A stretch of 64,000 bases of DNA from Anaspis maculata (Eukaryota > Arthropoda > Insecta > Coleoptera > Scraptiidae). The translations under genes and the position numbers were made by a program. Positions within the stretch are counted from its first letter, which is position 1; every line of letters starts with the position of its first letter. The notes under the pieces were generated by a model, which had not been told where the DNA came from, did no database searches, and was given only the letters and a program-made list of their open reading frames with translations. The DNA is taken from assembly GCA_949128115.1 (NCBI GenBank), contig OX421966.1:30583042-30647041 (forward strand), in the 5' to 3' direction. Positions 22,048-33,380 of this stretch are shown here, piece after piece.

Positions 22048-22334
22048 TTTAAAAATGTGAACAATCTACAAAATTACCTCAAGGAGTGAAAAATAGGGGT
22101 AAAATGGCAAAGACATCCCCCATTATCCACGCCCAGAAACATTTAAATGGACCGCGTTATTATTGTTAGATACCGACTTATTTTAGTGAGCTTCAGTTCA
22201 AATTTGAACAAAATCGGTTGAGAACTTTCAAAGTTATGACGAAAAATCGATTTTCAAACTTCAACTTTGAACGCCTATATCTCCGTTATTATTCGTTTCT
22301 GACATATATATGTTTTTGAGATATTCTACTTCTT

Positions 22335-22640
22335 TTGACATCCCAAACGTCAGAACATCGTGCAAGGATAGAGCACTGGATGTGCCGCAGAAAGCCCTGT
22401 CTGAATACAACATCCACATCGCCATTGCAAAAAATCAGATGGATGGGCAACGAAATAATCCAAAGAAAGAACTGCGACATCTACTACAGCGGTCACGTCA
22501 AGGACCATGCTTTCACAGTTAGCTTCCTGGTCAACGACACAGCTAGACATCTGGTAATCAACTATAAACTAACCTGCTTAACAAGAGGCTCTGTACTATC
22601 AGGACCAAAGTCAAATTCCACAACGCTCAGTAGGGCAAGT
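22335..22640 (+). pseudogene. RTE-type LINE endonuclease relic
   Basis: The words KIRWMGNEIIQRKN, IYYSGHVKDHAF, FLVNDTARHLVINYK and then, in another frame, LNKRLCTIRTKVKFHN follow the order seen in RTE/BovB-type endonucleases, proteins often annotated as craniofacial development protein 2-like. The residue usually glutamate before the IRW motif is lysine and there is at least one frameshift, so it is dead. No reverse transcriptase is recognisable downstream. Confidence 0.65.
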
Positions 22641-25507
22641 AGTTAGTAAGAAGCCTGACCGGAGGAGTTCTGGTACAGCTACAGAAATTTTGTCACAGAG
22701 TACCAAAAGGGCTTGGTGGGCGCTAGGAACCCTGATGCTACCCCATGGCATGGAGTTTTCATCGGTCGACGTCGTTTGAGTTCGCCCGGAACGCCGCGAC
22801 CGATGTGACCTTCGCGGTCTGCAAACAATTTTCTGAGTTTACTCATCCAGATCGCAAGGGCTGCCTGATTCCTCATTATCTAGAGTCAAACTGATCCTGT
22901 CAACACGAAGCCCTAAAGGCCCATCGGAGCCTACGGCCCTCCTTGGAACGCTCAAGCGATCCCGCAAGAAACAGTACTCGTGGAACCGCTTTTATGAACG
23001 GGTGCTGAGACTCAAATTTCCCAGAGAAGCAACAGTGCGCTTGCCTTTGTGAATGCTTTCGACGATTCCGACGACGAAAAAAAAGAAACATTCGATTGCG
23101 GTAGCTACAAACGAATCACTAAAAAACAGTCAGCGTGTGAATGCCGCAGAACAGCCTGGAGTTTTCTCAGGAAAAACCGATTAAGGCGTGATACTACTCA
23201 ATTTCGGAAGAAAAGATGTAACTCGGTCACGTGCAGATTCGCGAAACCCACCAGCGAAAGGCGCAACGCTCTGAAATACCGCATTTTTTTTATTCCAACC
23301 TGAGCTTCGGTCTGCAATGACAGAATGCAATGCAGAGGGCCAAAACAATGGACGCGGCGGTGAAAAGGCCGATGCCGAGAGCTACGGGGTCCCAAAAATC
23401 GAAGAGGAGACTTCCGTCGTCCGTAGCTGAGTCCATGGCGTCACATGTATGCAGCGATGGTGTGGAGGAACGCAGCGATGACTCAAAAATACCGTTCTAC
23501 GCTGGAACAAACACAGAAGAATCATCATCAGGATACTGACCATTGTGAAGTTCTCCAAAAGACCATGCGAAGGTAACATGGAATTTGTATACGAATAATA
23601 CATGAACCCCAATCCAGAGGTATTGGAGCTTTTATTGAGAAGTCACGAGAGCAATAATCCTGTGATGGAGTCGTGAAGGAACAGTTTAGTTTACGATAAC
23701 TCTCGCCAGGTCTCAAGTCTTATGCATTGAAGCAACAGTAACACTGAACAGCAAAGTGACGAAGGCTATTACATCGTCAGATAGCGATGTAAGGATACAA
23801 TAAGGCTAAATGACGGGCTGTCATACAATTCTGAATCATTACCATCTGATGATAGTAGTTCAAAAACTTGGAGTAGTAGGATAATTATTGATATTCAACA
23901 TGAATAATGAAATAAAAGGTCTAAGTAATTACATTACTGCTTGAGGGACACTTGACCCTATTTTACCTTGTATACCCAATTACTAACGTGTCTATCATTC
24001 GTTCTGGGTTGAACGCGACATCAATAATCCAACTGACCTGCGTAACGCATAAAGAAAAATTACGCAGATAGTCGAACTCAGCATATGGAAATAATTGAAT
24101 TTTAATCTTGAATGGAAAGAATCCCGAAGACGCGATCTCGAGAATCGGCTTAGCAAGAATATCTTGTCGGCAACTAAATTTAAATTATGTTTTCAGCTCG
24201 TTATCATCGATATAAGATTTTCCCCGACAAAGCGATTGAGTGATGCATTTTATTTCTGGAGGTTCCACAAGCTGAGCGAAACAGAAGGAAGAAAAGAACA
24301 AGGGCGCTCCGTTTTGCCAAAAAAGAAAGACTTGCCGCAGACTTCCGAGAACCGCTAAAAAGAGTCAGTCCTATTGACGTCTAGCACCCCCGCCTCCCAA
24401 TCCTGTCTTGCTTGAGTCTAACATTAAATTACGTCTGAAGCGTTCCCTCTGCCCAACCCGATCGATACGATAGATATAAACAGACACTAGTTGCGCTCGT
24501 ACATCTTCCATGTCTGGAGAGGAGTGCTGGACTCTGGAATATTCATGTTCTGTCTGTCTGCATGTGTATATACCATTTAATACCTGAACTCTATATGCGT
24601 GTTATCTTGCCCACCACCACCACCAATACGAAAATCGGATCGTTTTCCACAATCGACGCAGCGGAGGCAGCTACGCAGCAGAGGATTCGGTTTCCTCACC
24701 CTGGAAGAACTGCGCTTCATTCGGTTCTACGTTCTATACATATCGTGCTCTTTGTGCCCTTATTCGCCTTTTCTGGAAATATGTATACGTTTCGAGAGGC
24801 GGAGTTTTCACGAACCGTAAATTTTTCATTACAAAGCGCTTTCGAGCTTTGTTGTTGAACTTGCGGGTCCTTTCGGCGGAATCAGAAAGTTCTCCGGCGC
24901 TAATCCATAACAATGCCTCCGCGAAAACCGCGCGAGAGTCATAAAACGATTCCAAAACTAAACGTTTTCATGTCTGCGCGATCAGCAATTCGGCCTCGCC
25001 ACTCTTATCTCAAAATGGCCGGCCGACGAAGTCCCCGGATGTTGACCGACCCAAATGTTGTTTTGCTTATGCGGAAATATCATGGCATGGCCGGTTTGTC
25101 ATTTGGGCCAATGAGATGAATTAAGGAGCTTGGGTTGATGATGGTAGACTTTAGTTGGTAGCGCCGCGCGTCGTTATATTAAGGGGGGTTGTTAGAAATC
25201 GTTGCAACGGGGCAATTGCATGTAGATGGCGTCAACATCGAAATGTGCCACTCATATTAACCTATCATTTGCTGATGTGACATATGTGTGACGAAGAAAC
25301 CGGAAATCAAAATGACAGATCTTGAATTACAGTTCTTTCACTAAATGACAGTTCTTTCAAATTCATTTGGCACTGACACTTTCGAGAGTAGAAACAAAAC
25401 TGGATTACAATCGCCTCTCTACATCATGCAATCGCCCTGGAATTTCATCCTGCTAAGCGGATTAAACGAGTCCGTAGGAAAACACAATCATACCAGCGAT
25501 GATCAAG
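22641..25507. other. Unassigned sequence, possibly decayed LINE and intergenic DNA
   Basis: The first kilobase may be the eroded remainder of the RTE-type element, but I cannot follow the reading frame. The other frames (23049-23303, 24562-24858, 24913-25119) match nothing I know. Confidence 0.35.
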
Positions 25508-25509
25508 TA

Positions 25510-25640
25510 CGGGGTGTTTATAAGAAACTGTGATCGCGGCAGGCATGGGTCAGGCCGAAAAACGCAGTAACAGGCGCAATTGTAGTGATCGAAAGCGGAT
25601 TCCAAAGGCGATGCGATCAAAGACATTTATAAACACCCGG
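25510..25640. mobile_element. Mariner-style MITE, 131 bp
   Basis: The ends CGGGGTGTTTATAAG and ATTTATAAACACCCGG are inverted repeats flanked by TA (25508-25509 and 25641-25642). The GGGTGTTTATAA terminus with TA duplication is typical of Tc1/mariner MITEs. Confidence 0.8.
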
Positions 25641-26426
25641 TATATTACTTGCGTTCCTGTTACCTGCGATTATACGCCATAAATCCTGCGTTCTCCCATA
25701 CCATCATGGTGTCATTTGCATCATCGGTATCATCACAGATGATATGCAATCAAAATGAGAGCAGCGTAGCACCACAGAGATCAATTCCGCTTTTTGTTTG
25801 GAGTTCAGTTTCTCTTTTCATAGAGAAACGAGAATGACAGGACATCAGGGCGTACCGTACGCGTTTTTATGCTGTTTATGCTTCGTGTTGTGGTATTTTA
25901 TTCAACCCGTGGGAGCACCTGCCTTCAAAAATATGTACGTACCAGCATCCAACAACGTCCCAGGCATAAAAATGTTCAATGCGTGAGAAAGTTCTCGCGT
26001 AAAATATAAGGCGTTTCAATTTGTTTTCAAATTTCGAATATTCATTACATGTGTCCTACATTCAGTGTGTTTGTTGAGGCGGCGACTCTAGCTGTCAACA
26101 GTGTCAACCAACGACAATTGGAGATCATGACTCATCCAGTGGCGTGAACGCCGCCTCCGGGCAACCTAGCAATTTTTCGCAAGAGCTTACGCTAATAAAT
26201 CGCTAATATAAACTCTGCGTCAATTCAGCTCTCTTTGTGGAGGACTTTGCAGAAGCTTTTTTCGCTTTCATTTGCACGCTCAATAATGGCATGAAAGCAG
26301 AATACGTGGCAAAATAACATGATCTTTTATACGTCGAATACAATCTAGAACAACATTTGAAATCCAAAAACAGAGTCCGCAGCCAAAAACTTTACAAACA
26401 AAACCTTGAAAATTCTAATTGACATA

Positions 26427-26586
26427 GTACGATCGCGCGCAAAATAAACGGAGACAGTGTTTCGCGCGGAGTGTACTGATTTAATGAATTTTAGCCTTCT
26501 TGTCACTGTGACACCAAGCCAAAATTCATTAAATCGGTACACTCCGCGCGAAACACTGTCTCCGTTTATTTTGCGCGCGATCGTAC
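26427..26586. repeat. Near-perfect 160-bp palindrome
   Basis: Arms of about 65 bp run from GTACGATCGCGCGC to its inverse, including ACACTGTCTCCGTTTATTTT and AGTGTACTGATTTAATGAAT. The loop of about 27 bp contains TTGTCACTGTGACA. Both flanks extend the symmetry with TTGAC / GTCAA. The near identity of the arms implies a young element or selection. No target duplication is obvious. Confidence 0.9.
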
Positions 26587-29389
26587 GTCAACAATTGAAG
26601 TCGCAGGAAAGATTGTCAGAAAACCATGCAACTAGATCCAGTAATTGGGCGTAGTTCCATGAGCAGAGATGAGAGTTGACTGGCTACAAGATCATTCGGG
26701 CACTTTCCCTGCCTATCATTATATCCACCGAGGTTGTGGATGATCTGAATTATTAATGAAAACAGCCACAATTCGTGAACCAAACCAAAATCGCGACAGG
26801 CATTCTCTTCAAGTCCCGTTTTTGGTTGTTTTCGATTTCATAGTGACAACCTGCCCGTTGCCAGCCACCTTGATGACGTTGATTATGATTCCAAATTGTC
26901 ACGGCGAGACAAATGGCTTTTGGCGCCTAACTCACGACAACCAGATTTCAATTCAATAAATCATTTTCTAACGGTACACTTCGTAGGGTTAACAGCCGTC
27001 GTGATTTGCCATCCATTGCTTGGATGTTTATTATTTCGATGAAGACCTTCCGAAATTATTTCCGTTCCCAATCGATACCTATGCCATATACGACATGACG
27101 CAATAAAAACGGAAGCGAATTATTACAGAGCTATCGCTAGAATTCTATTCTTACATTTTACTAAATTAAATCTTCACAAGTAGGTCCGATTATATTTATT
27201 TTTAATTCTTCTGATTAATGGGGCTTCATACCCTTTCGGTCCAACCGTTGCACGCATGGTTTCAAAATATATTTCTGACGGCCTTGTCAAGGCAGTAATA
27301 TACGAAAGAGGAAAAAAAGCGAAAAAGTAACATGTGAGGACTGGCTGGAGGACTTGCGTGCCACATCGATTTCAATTAGAGGGTAATACAGGCCGTTTAG
27401 AAACGCTAGTGAAAAATTAAGTTGCGGCTGGAATGGTAAATGAGGTATTATGGAAGCTTTAATTCCAGAACGTTGTACGTATCAACTCACTGAGGGAATT
27501 CTAATGGAGGAAAACCCGTGATTGTCAAACATCCATCGCGTTTAAAAAATTAGGAACGTTTATTGAAATGCAATAAGGACGGCATTTCCTAGTGTTTTTT
27601 CTAAACGTGAGTTTCGTGAAAACCAGTGGAGTAGGAGAATTGAAAAAAAAGAAGGAGTTATCTAAAATCAGGTATGAAAATATATAAGTACAGGGTCCGG
27701 CAAAAAATACTGATCATTTTATTTCTGGAATAAGAAAGTATACCAAATGGAGTAATCACCACGAATTTTTTTGCGTGAAAGAGAAGACTTGGCAAATTTT
27801 GCTACATGCACTGTCGGCTGTCAAAATGAAGCGTTTGGGAAATGTGCCAAAAAACTGGTTCAGAATAATGGTGTTTTTTTTTTCATCCAAATGGATTTTA
27901 AAGGAATTTTCGTCACCAGTTTTGAACTCGAATCGAAGTTTTTCTGCGTGTGGACCTGTATTTTACTGGAAACGCTATTACTCGTCTTATTGTAATACCC
28001 GGTTGTTGATGATAACCTTTGTTTTCATGGAAAGCGGCACGTGTATCTGAATTTCCATCTGAACTGAATGAGCAGCACAGCCACAGCCTCCTCCGCATTC
28101 TCTCTTCTCCTCGCCTGTCGGGAGATTTTCCAAGAATTCTCGTTGAAAATCAAGCATCGTTCATTTTGGTAGATCCCTACGCGTAATTATTTTTCAACAG
28201 GAAATTTCCCAGTTGCTTTCATAACCTGAAGTGGGCAGGCAGGTATAGGTATAACGCTTATTTGTACATATTACAACGTTCGAAGCTCTTCTCAGAAATA
28301 CAGGTCGATTTTTCCAACTAATGAGCTACGAGAATAATACCTATTCAGATCCACCCACTGTGTACAGGGTTTTCATGGGAGATTTTCTCTTCCACTTTTA
28401 GAGGCCTGTTTCGTGATTTTCCAGTTTCCAATTTTCAAAAACAAATTTTCAATTTTCGACCTCAAACCCTAGAACACCCTGCATGTAAGCGATTTCACTA
28501 TTACAGAGAATGGCATTTTGACAAATTTCAGAGTTTCAAATCAAGTTGTTATTGTTTCGACAGTTATTATAGAGCAGAGTCTCACAATCTAAACGATTCA
28601 AATGAAAAAATGTAAACTCACATATCATTATCTTTAATAAAATAGAACATTTTGCAGGAGCCTAGCCTAGCTACGACATTGACCGACCTTCGCGATAATA
28701 CAAAATATCAATGTGCAGTGTAAAAAAAATTAAATCCTCACGGTCATCTTTGATTATTTACAAAACAATTTGCTTCCCGTATTTTATGGAATGCTAACAT
28801 ATTTTCCAAGAAAACACAGCTGGAACGAGAACAATTTCGGTAATTTCCATATAAATAACGGCGCGACCCTGGGTGGTGGTATCCGACAATAAATTCTCGA
28901 ATGCAAGGACACAGATAAGGCATGCATCGACGTTATCGGCTGTTATTATACGGGGTTGGTCACTGAATCGCTCGAAATGACTCAAATCTGTTACATACCT
29001 ACTTCATGCGCAACTACTCGATTTCATAAATACATTCAAACTGGCTAACGAGTAGATTCGTCAAGATGTTATAGCTACTCGTGGAGCTGTAGATGTGATT
29101 GTTACGAATGGCGATTCTCTCGTGCATTCGAGAGCACACGCCGTCCTTCTAAACCCTTCGAACACATTGTTACGAGTTGCAAAGCTTTAGTGTATTCGAG
29201 AACATACGCGATGGATTGGAGCATTTGATTCAACTGGAGACCCCAAAGACCGAGTAGGACACATGAGCCCCATTGGCGGAAGCGCCGGTCCAGAACACGC
29301 TGGTAATGCACGCGAAAAGTGTTGGACAGTTCGAGAATCACCACGAATGTATTTTTCTACATTTAGGCGTCAAAAAATCGAACCCGCTT
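26587..29389. other. Unassigned intergenic DNA
   Basis: No exon, RNA gene or long repeat is supported. Isolated ACAGGGT and ACCCTG motifs at 27690, 28367 and 28470 hint at old mariner-style MITEs without clear partners. Confidence 0.35.
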
Positions 29390-29439
29390 CAAAAGGTTAG
29401 GAATGCAACTGGGGCTATTCTGGTTTTGTTGAGTGACAA

Positions 29440-30060
29440 AAATTTTGAACAGGTCGGAATACCACACAGTTTTCCAGTAAAATCGACAAGAGCGTCAGAC
29501 ACCACGTCTCGCCAAAGATTTCTATCCATCTGTAGCTGAAATTTGCAAAGATATCCATCTGTAGCTGAAATTTGCAAATATTGCATTTGAAAAGTGGCCC
29601 GGGCGACATCGTGTGTCGTTATGAATTATTGTGCCAAATATCGCTGATAACCCGGCTGGTAGCGCGGAGGACTCCGTCTTTGGAAGCAATTCCAAGGATA
29701 GTGAGTTCGAATCCAGCCCGGGCCAGGTGAAAATTTCCATGCGCTCTCTAGTATATTGGCGTGTACTACCGTGCGGTCACGTCAAGGGAAAAAAGTGAAA
29801 CGAGATGGACACCGAAAAAAGGGCGCTAATAACCTCAATGTTGATGCGTACATAAAATAGTGGATGGTGTGTGAATCACCCGCCGTCGCTTTCAGAGTGT
29901 TGAGGCGGCGCTAAGGAGGTACTGCCAGTGACTACACGGATACCCGCTCACCGCAAAAAAATATCGCCAATGCAGACAACTGCAAAATTTTGGTAAATTT
30001 TGACAGTTGAGAATTGGAAACTTTGAACAAAATTTCTCAGGTTACTAGAATCGCGGTTAC
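29440..30060. repeat. Dispersed repeat, copy 1, interrupted by a SINE
   Basis: The segments 29455-29644 and 29959-30060 align in order with 56070-56290, sharing CCATCTGTAG, AATTTTGAC-like and CTCAGGT(T/C)ACT words. The paralogue at 56 kb is continuous, so the intervening 314 bp is inserted. The left part also has a 29-bp tandem duplication starting ATCCATCTGTAGCTG (29524 and 29553). Confidence 0.7.
29645..29958 (+). mobile_element. tRNA-derived SINE, copy 2, with 9-bp target duplication
   Basis: The A box TGGTAGCGCGG is at 29657-29667 and the B box AGTTCGAATCC at 29704-29714, together an RNA polymerase III promoter. The GGGCCAGGTG junction and body match the SINE at 10.4 kb. It ends in a short A-rich tail. 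AAATATCGC flanks both sides (29636-29644 and 29959-29967), as expected after LINE-driven insertion. Confidence 0.88.
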
Positions 30061-32316
30061 GTAAAGGCCTATAAATCAGTAACGTCACGTTGCTTAGCAA
30101 AATATTCTTCAGATACTATAGGCAACGTGACATCACAACTATAGTATCCTTATCCTCGTGCTTGGGTTACTGGCAAAAAATAAAAGCAGAAATTGTATAA
30201 ATTTTGAAAAACTCACCCTTGTCCAAAGCTCATGACAAACAAAAAAGTGATCATTACCACGCAGTACAGAAAACCCAAGTAAATGTAGTAAAACATGACT
30301 ACCTACTAAGGTTTTGTAGATTTGTTATTTATTACAGTATGTAATATTTCACTCTTCAAGTGTGAAAATAAAACTGAACGTCAAACAAGATCCATTCAAT
30401 GAGCAGAGGGTAGAATCCAATAGGTATAGTGCCCCCTACCACGAATTCTTTTTGATTGTTTAGGACGGGCGCCCTTGAAGTCTTATCTCTACTATTATGA
30501 TAAATTCTGAATAAACAGGTGAATGTTCACTTTCTGTTTCAATAAAGGTACGAATAGAAAAAGCAATGTAATTAATTAACAAGCATGTTGATAAAATAAA
30601 TCAATAAATACAGTAAAATGGAATTTGGTTCCGCCAAGAACAGATTACGATGGAAGTAGGACGAAAATTCGGCCATCCAGCCATTCAATCGCTCCACTCG
30701 ATGAACATTTTATTTCAAAAGTCAACCCCATTTTCAAAATTTGAGGAAAGCAAGGTATAATGTAGAGATATATATTATTATTGGCAATATGTTAGGTCAT
30801 CTTGAGAGGACTCCAGGCAGCTTATTTAGTCATGTATTAGTATTGACCGTTTTTTACTTCTTACGGCTACGACTACGGCCAAATGAGCTGACTAAAACCA
30901 CCCTTAGGCCGAAAACACAACCAAGGCGGGTCGCCGGTTTCCGGTAGTCAGCGCCGACATTCCTCGTGGGCGAACTGAGTTATCGCCTGCACTTGGGCCA
31001 GACCTTCGTTGTGTTTTGCAAACTGATTTCGGCGCTTCTCATTGGCTCTGACTAGTTTGAGATTTCTGATGGAACAAACCTATTATGATTATATCTAACA
31101 AACGTAGGAACGGGACTTAGATTGGTATCTTAACTAGACTGCATTACTGCCGGTAGTAGTGACAGTGATGGCTGCCGGTAGTAGTGACAGTGATGGTCTA
31201 AATTACAATCGACGTCCTATATCTTCACGAGCTCGCCTAAAAAAAGAGCGAAGTACTATCAAACTGAAGAGGTTTTTTTTTAATTGCTATGTACTACATA
31301 AACTGCATACTAGGTATGCGTCAAACCAGTCCAAAGATGATAATTTTCTATTTATTATCATGATGGACGACCATCAAATGAAGAAGCAACTAAAAGGCTG
31401 TTAATTGTTAACTTTAACACACGATCAAATTTCTATTAATATCAATATAATATGCAAGATAAGGTTGGCAATATTGCCCACATTAATCGAAGCAACAAGG
31501 ATTAACACTTCTTTATCTGAAGCTTACATTTTATATTTAATTGATTTACACTAAATTTTTTGTCGAAAACAAGTCGTTTTTGTTTTATTAATTCTCATCT
31601 TGTACAAGTGTTTGCAATATGGCACCGAAGAGTGACATAATAAAAGATAAGTGACGTTTGCTTGTCGGCTCCCGAAGACCGGTTATTCCGGTTGACAGCT
31701 GACAGTTCCAAAACACACGTCTTTCCATCGTCTCTTAGGGGAACCAAAACTCAGGCTAACCAAAATCATTCCAAAACGAATATCGGATACCGATGCCTCA
31801 GCCGTTTCGGCAATCAATTGTATTAGAATACGTATTTGAATCGTATCAATTTAGTATAAATGGCTGGAATAGAATGTTTTCAAAGCCAGTGATAAGTGAC
31901 GTCAGTTGACATTCAGTCATCTGGCATGTTGTTTTGTCACATTCGTCCTGTCTACCAGTCGTGTTTCTTAGGTCAAAAAGCGCCAAGAACGCGATTCATT
32001 ATTAGGTTTATAAGCACCGAAAGGTTAAAACACGAAACAGTACAACAGTTTCTAAGGTTGGACTCGACAACTGCACGTGGCTTATGGTGGTAATGGCAGT
32101 GAATTGAAATACACTAACAATTTTTTGACATAATATGGAAAGCCTTTGCTAACACAAACTCATGCAGAATTTTAATAACATAAGTCACTAAACAGTGTTT
32201 GCATCACACTGGCGCGGAGGGTTTGATGGGGCTGTCCTGTTCTCAAGGTCGTTTGTTATGTGAACACTTGCACCTCCTATCTTTCTGAGAATCATCCGCC
32301 CGTTCATTGTGTTACC
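30061..32316. other. Unassigned intergenic DNA
   Basis: It contains a weak inverted repeat (CACGTTGC / GCAACGTG, about 30088-30130) and the tandem duplication at 31147. The short frames (30741-30947, 31159-31404) show no recognisable motif. Confidence 0.35.
31147..31196. repeat. Perfect 25-bp tandem duplication
   Basis: A 25-bp unit beginning CTGCCGGTAGTAGTGACAG and ending TGATGG occurs twice, head to tail, without mismatch. Confidence 0.95.
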
Positions 32317-32319
32317 TTA

Positions 32320-32468
32320 GGGCCAAATTTCAAGTCCGAGTTGCAACCCGCGCAGCGTGGCGTAAGTAGTCACGTGATCCAATAATGGCATGCTCATTGG
32401 CACAGAGGGATCACGTGACTACTTGTGCCACGCTGCGCGGGTTGCAACTTGGACTTGGGATTTAGCCC
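32320..32468. mobile_element. MITE with TTA duplication, same terminal family as 14.6 kb
   Basis: The ends GGGCCAAATTTCAAGTCCGA and its inverse continue into AGTTGCAACCCGCGCAGCGT, giving a TIR of about 60 bp. TTA flanks both ends (32317-32319, 32469-32471), consistent with PIF/Harbinger mobilisation. Confidence 0.85.
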
Positions 32469-32471
32469 TTA

Positions 32472-33372
32472 GACTACTTCGACCTATCTTTCGAAAGACG
32501 ATCGCATCACAATTTGCCCTCAACTGACCCCTTCGACGTTAAGATTGATTTTTATATCACATGAAATACCAGCAATCAAAGAGTCCAACAAGAGCTTTAC
32601 TTTACGCGCCGTTATACTTATCTCGCACGAAGCCTATACCTATGTATTATAACTAGACTTCAGTCAAAGCTGTTTCCTACAAAATATACCTATTCCTAGA
32701 AGTACCATACATAAAGGAAACGTTCGAAAAAGCCCCAGAGAAAAATATGACAAGTTTCCCAGAGTAAGTATAAAATGAAAATAGTATGTGTGTCTACGAG
32801 TGTGTATGTGGGGTGGCAGCAGTGTTCGCTGTGTGTGTGAAAGCCCCCGAGATGCTTTGATCATGATACAATTTTCCGCAAAGTTTTTCACAGCCAACTG
32901 CCTCGTTTCTGTCAGTTGCAAAAAGGATACACCGGGGACGCGATCGGGTGGGCATTAATAGCATCATCCGAGCCCGAGCCTTGAACTTGGTGTCGAACAA
33001 TGCTCTCGTTTGTTTCTGATACAACTTCAACAAAAAAAAACACGCCGTGGCGATGCATGTGGAAAAAACAAGGACAAACACCCCAGCGCCACACCGGAAA
33101 GCCAAGGGAACATCTAAAAGAGATAGCGAAAGCAAAAAAAAACAACGAAACATCACCAGGAACACAACATAACGAATACACAATGGGATTCAAGAGAGCT
33201 GTGAACTTTCCGCGCGCGTCCATCAATCGTCTTCAATAATGCACCGTCCGGCTGTTATTAATTTATTCATCGGAATTCGATTTTCGCTGTGGTTAAGCCG
33301 CTTGGTCAGGGCCGCACTCGGGAGCTTTGGGCGTAATTAGAGGGCAGCCGCTTCAGTAAAACGCAATTATAA
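32472..33372. other. Unassigned DNA
   Basis: Frames of 80-130 codons overlap on both strands (32794-33239) around a GT-rich tract at about 32788-32842. They resemble no family I know and are probably chance openings. Confidence 0.35.
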
Positions 33373-33380
33373 TGTAAGAA

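Noticed and set aside
32794..33239. 129- and 104-codon minus-strand frames, cysteine- and phenylalanine-rich
   Set aside because: They lie on a GT-rich tract with an opposing plus-strand frame and no recognisable domain.
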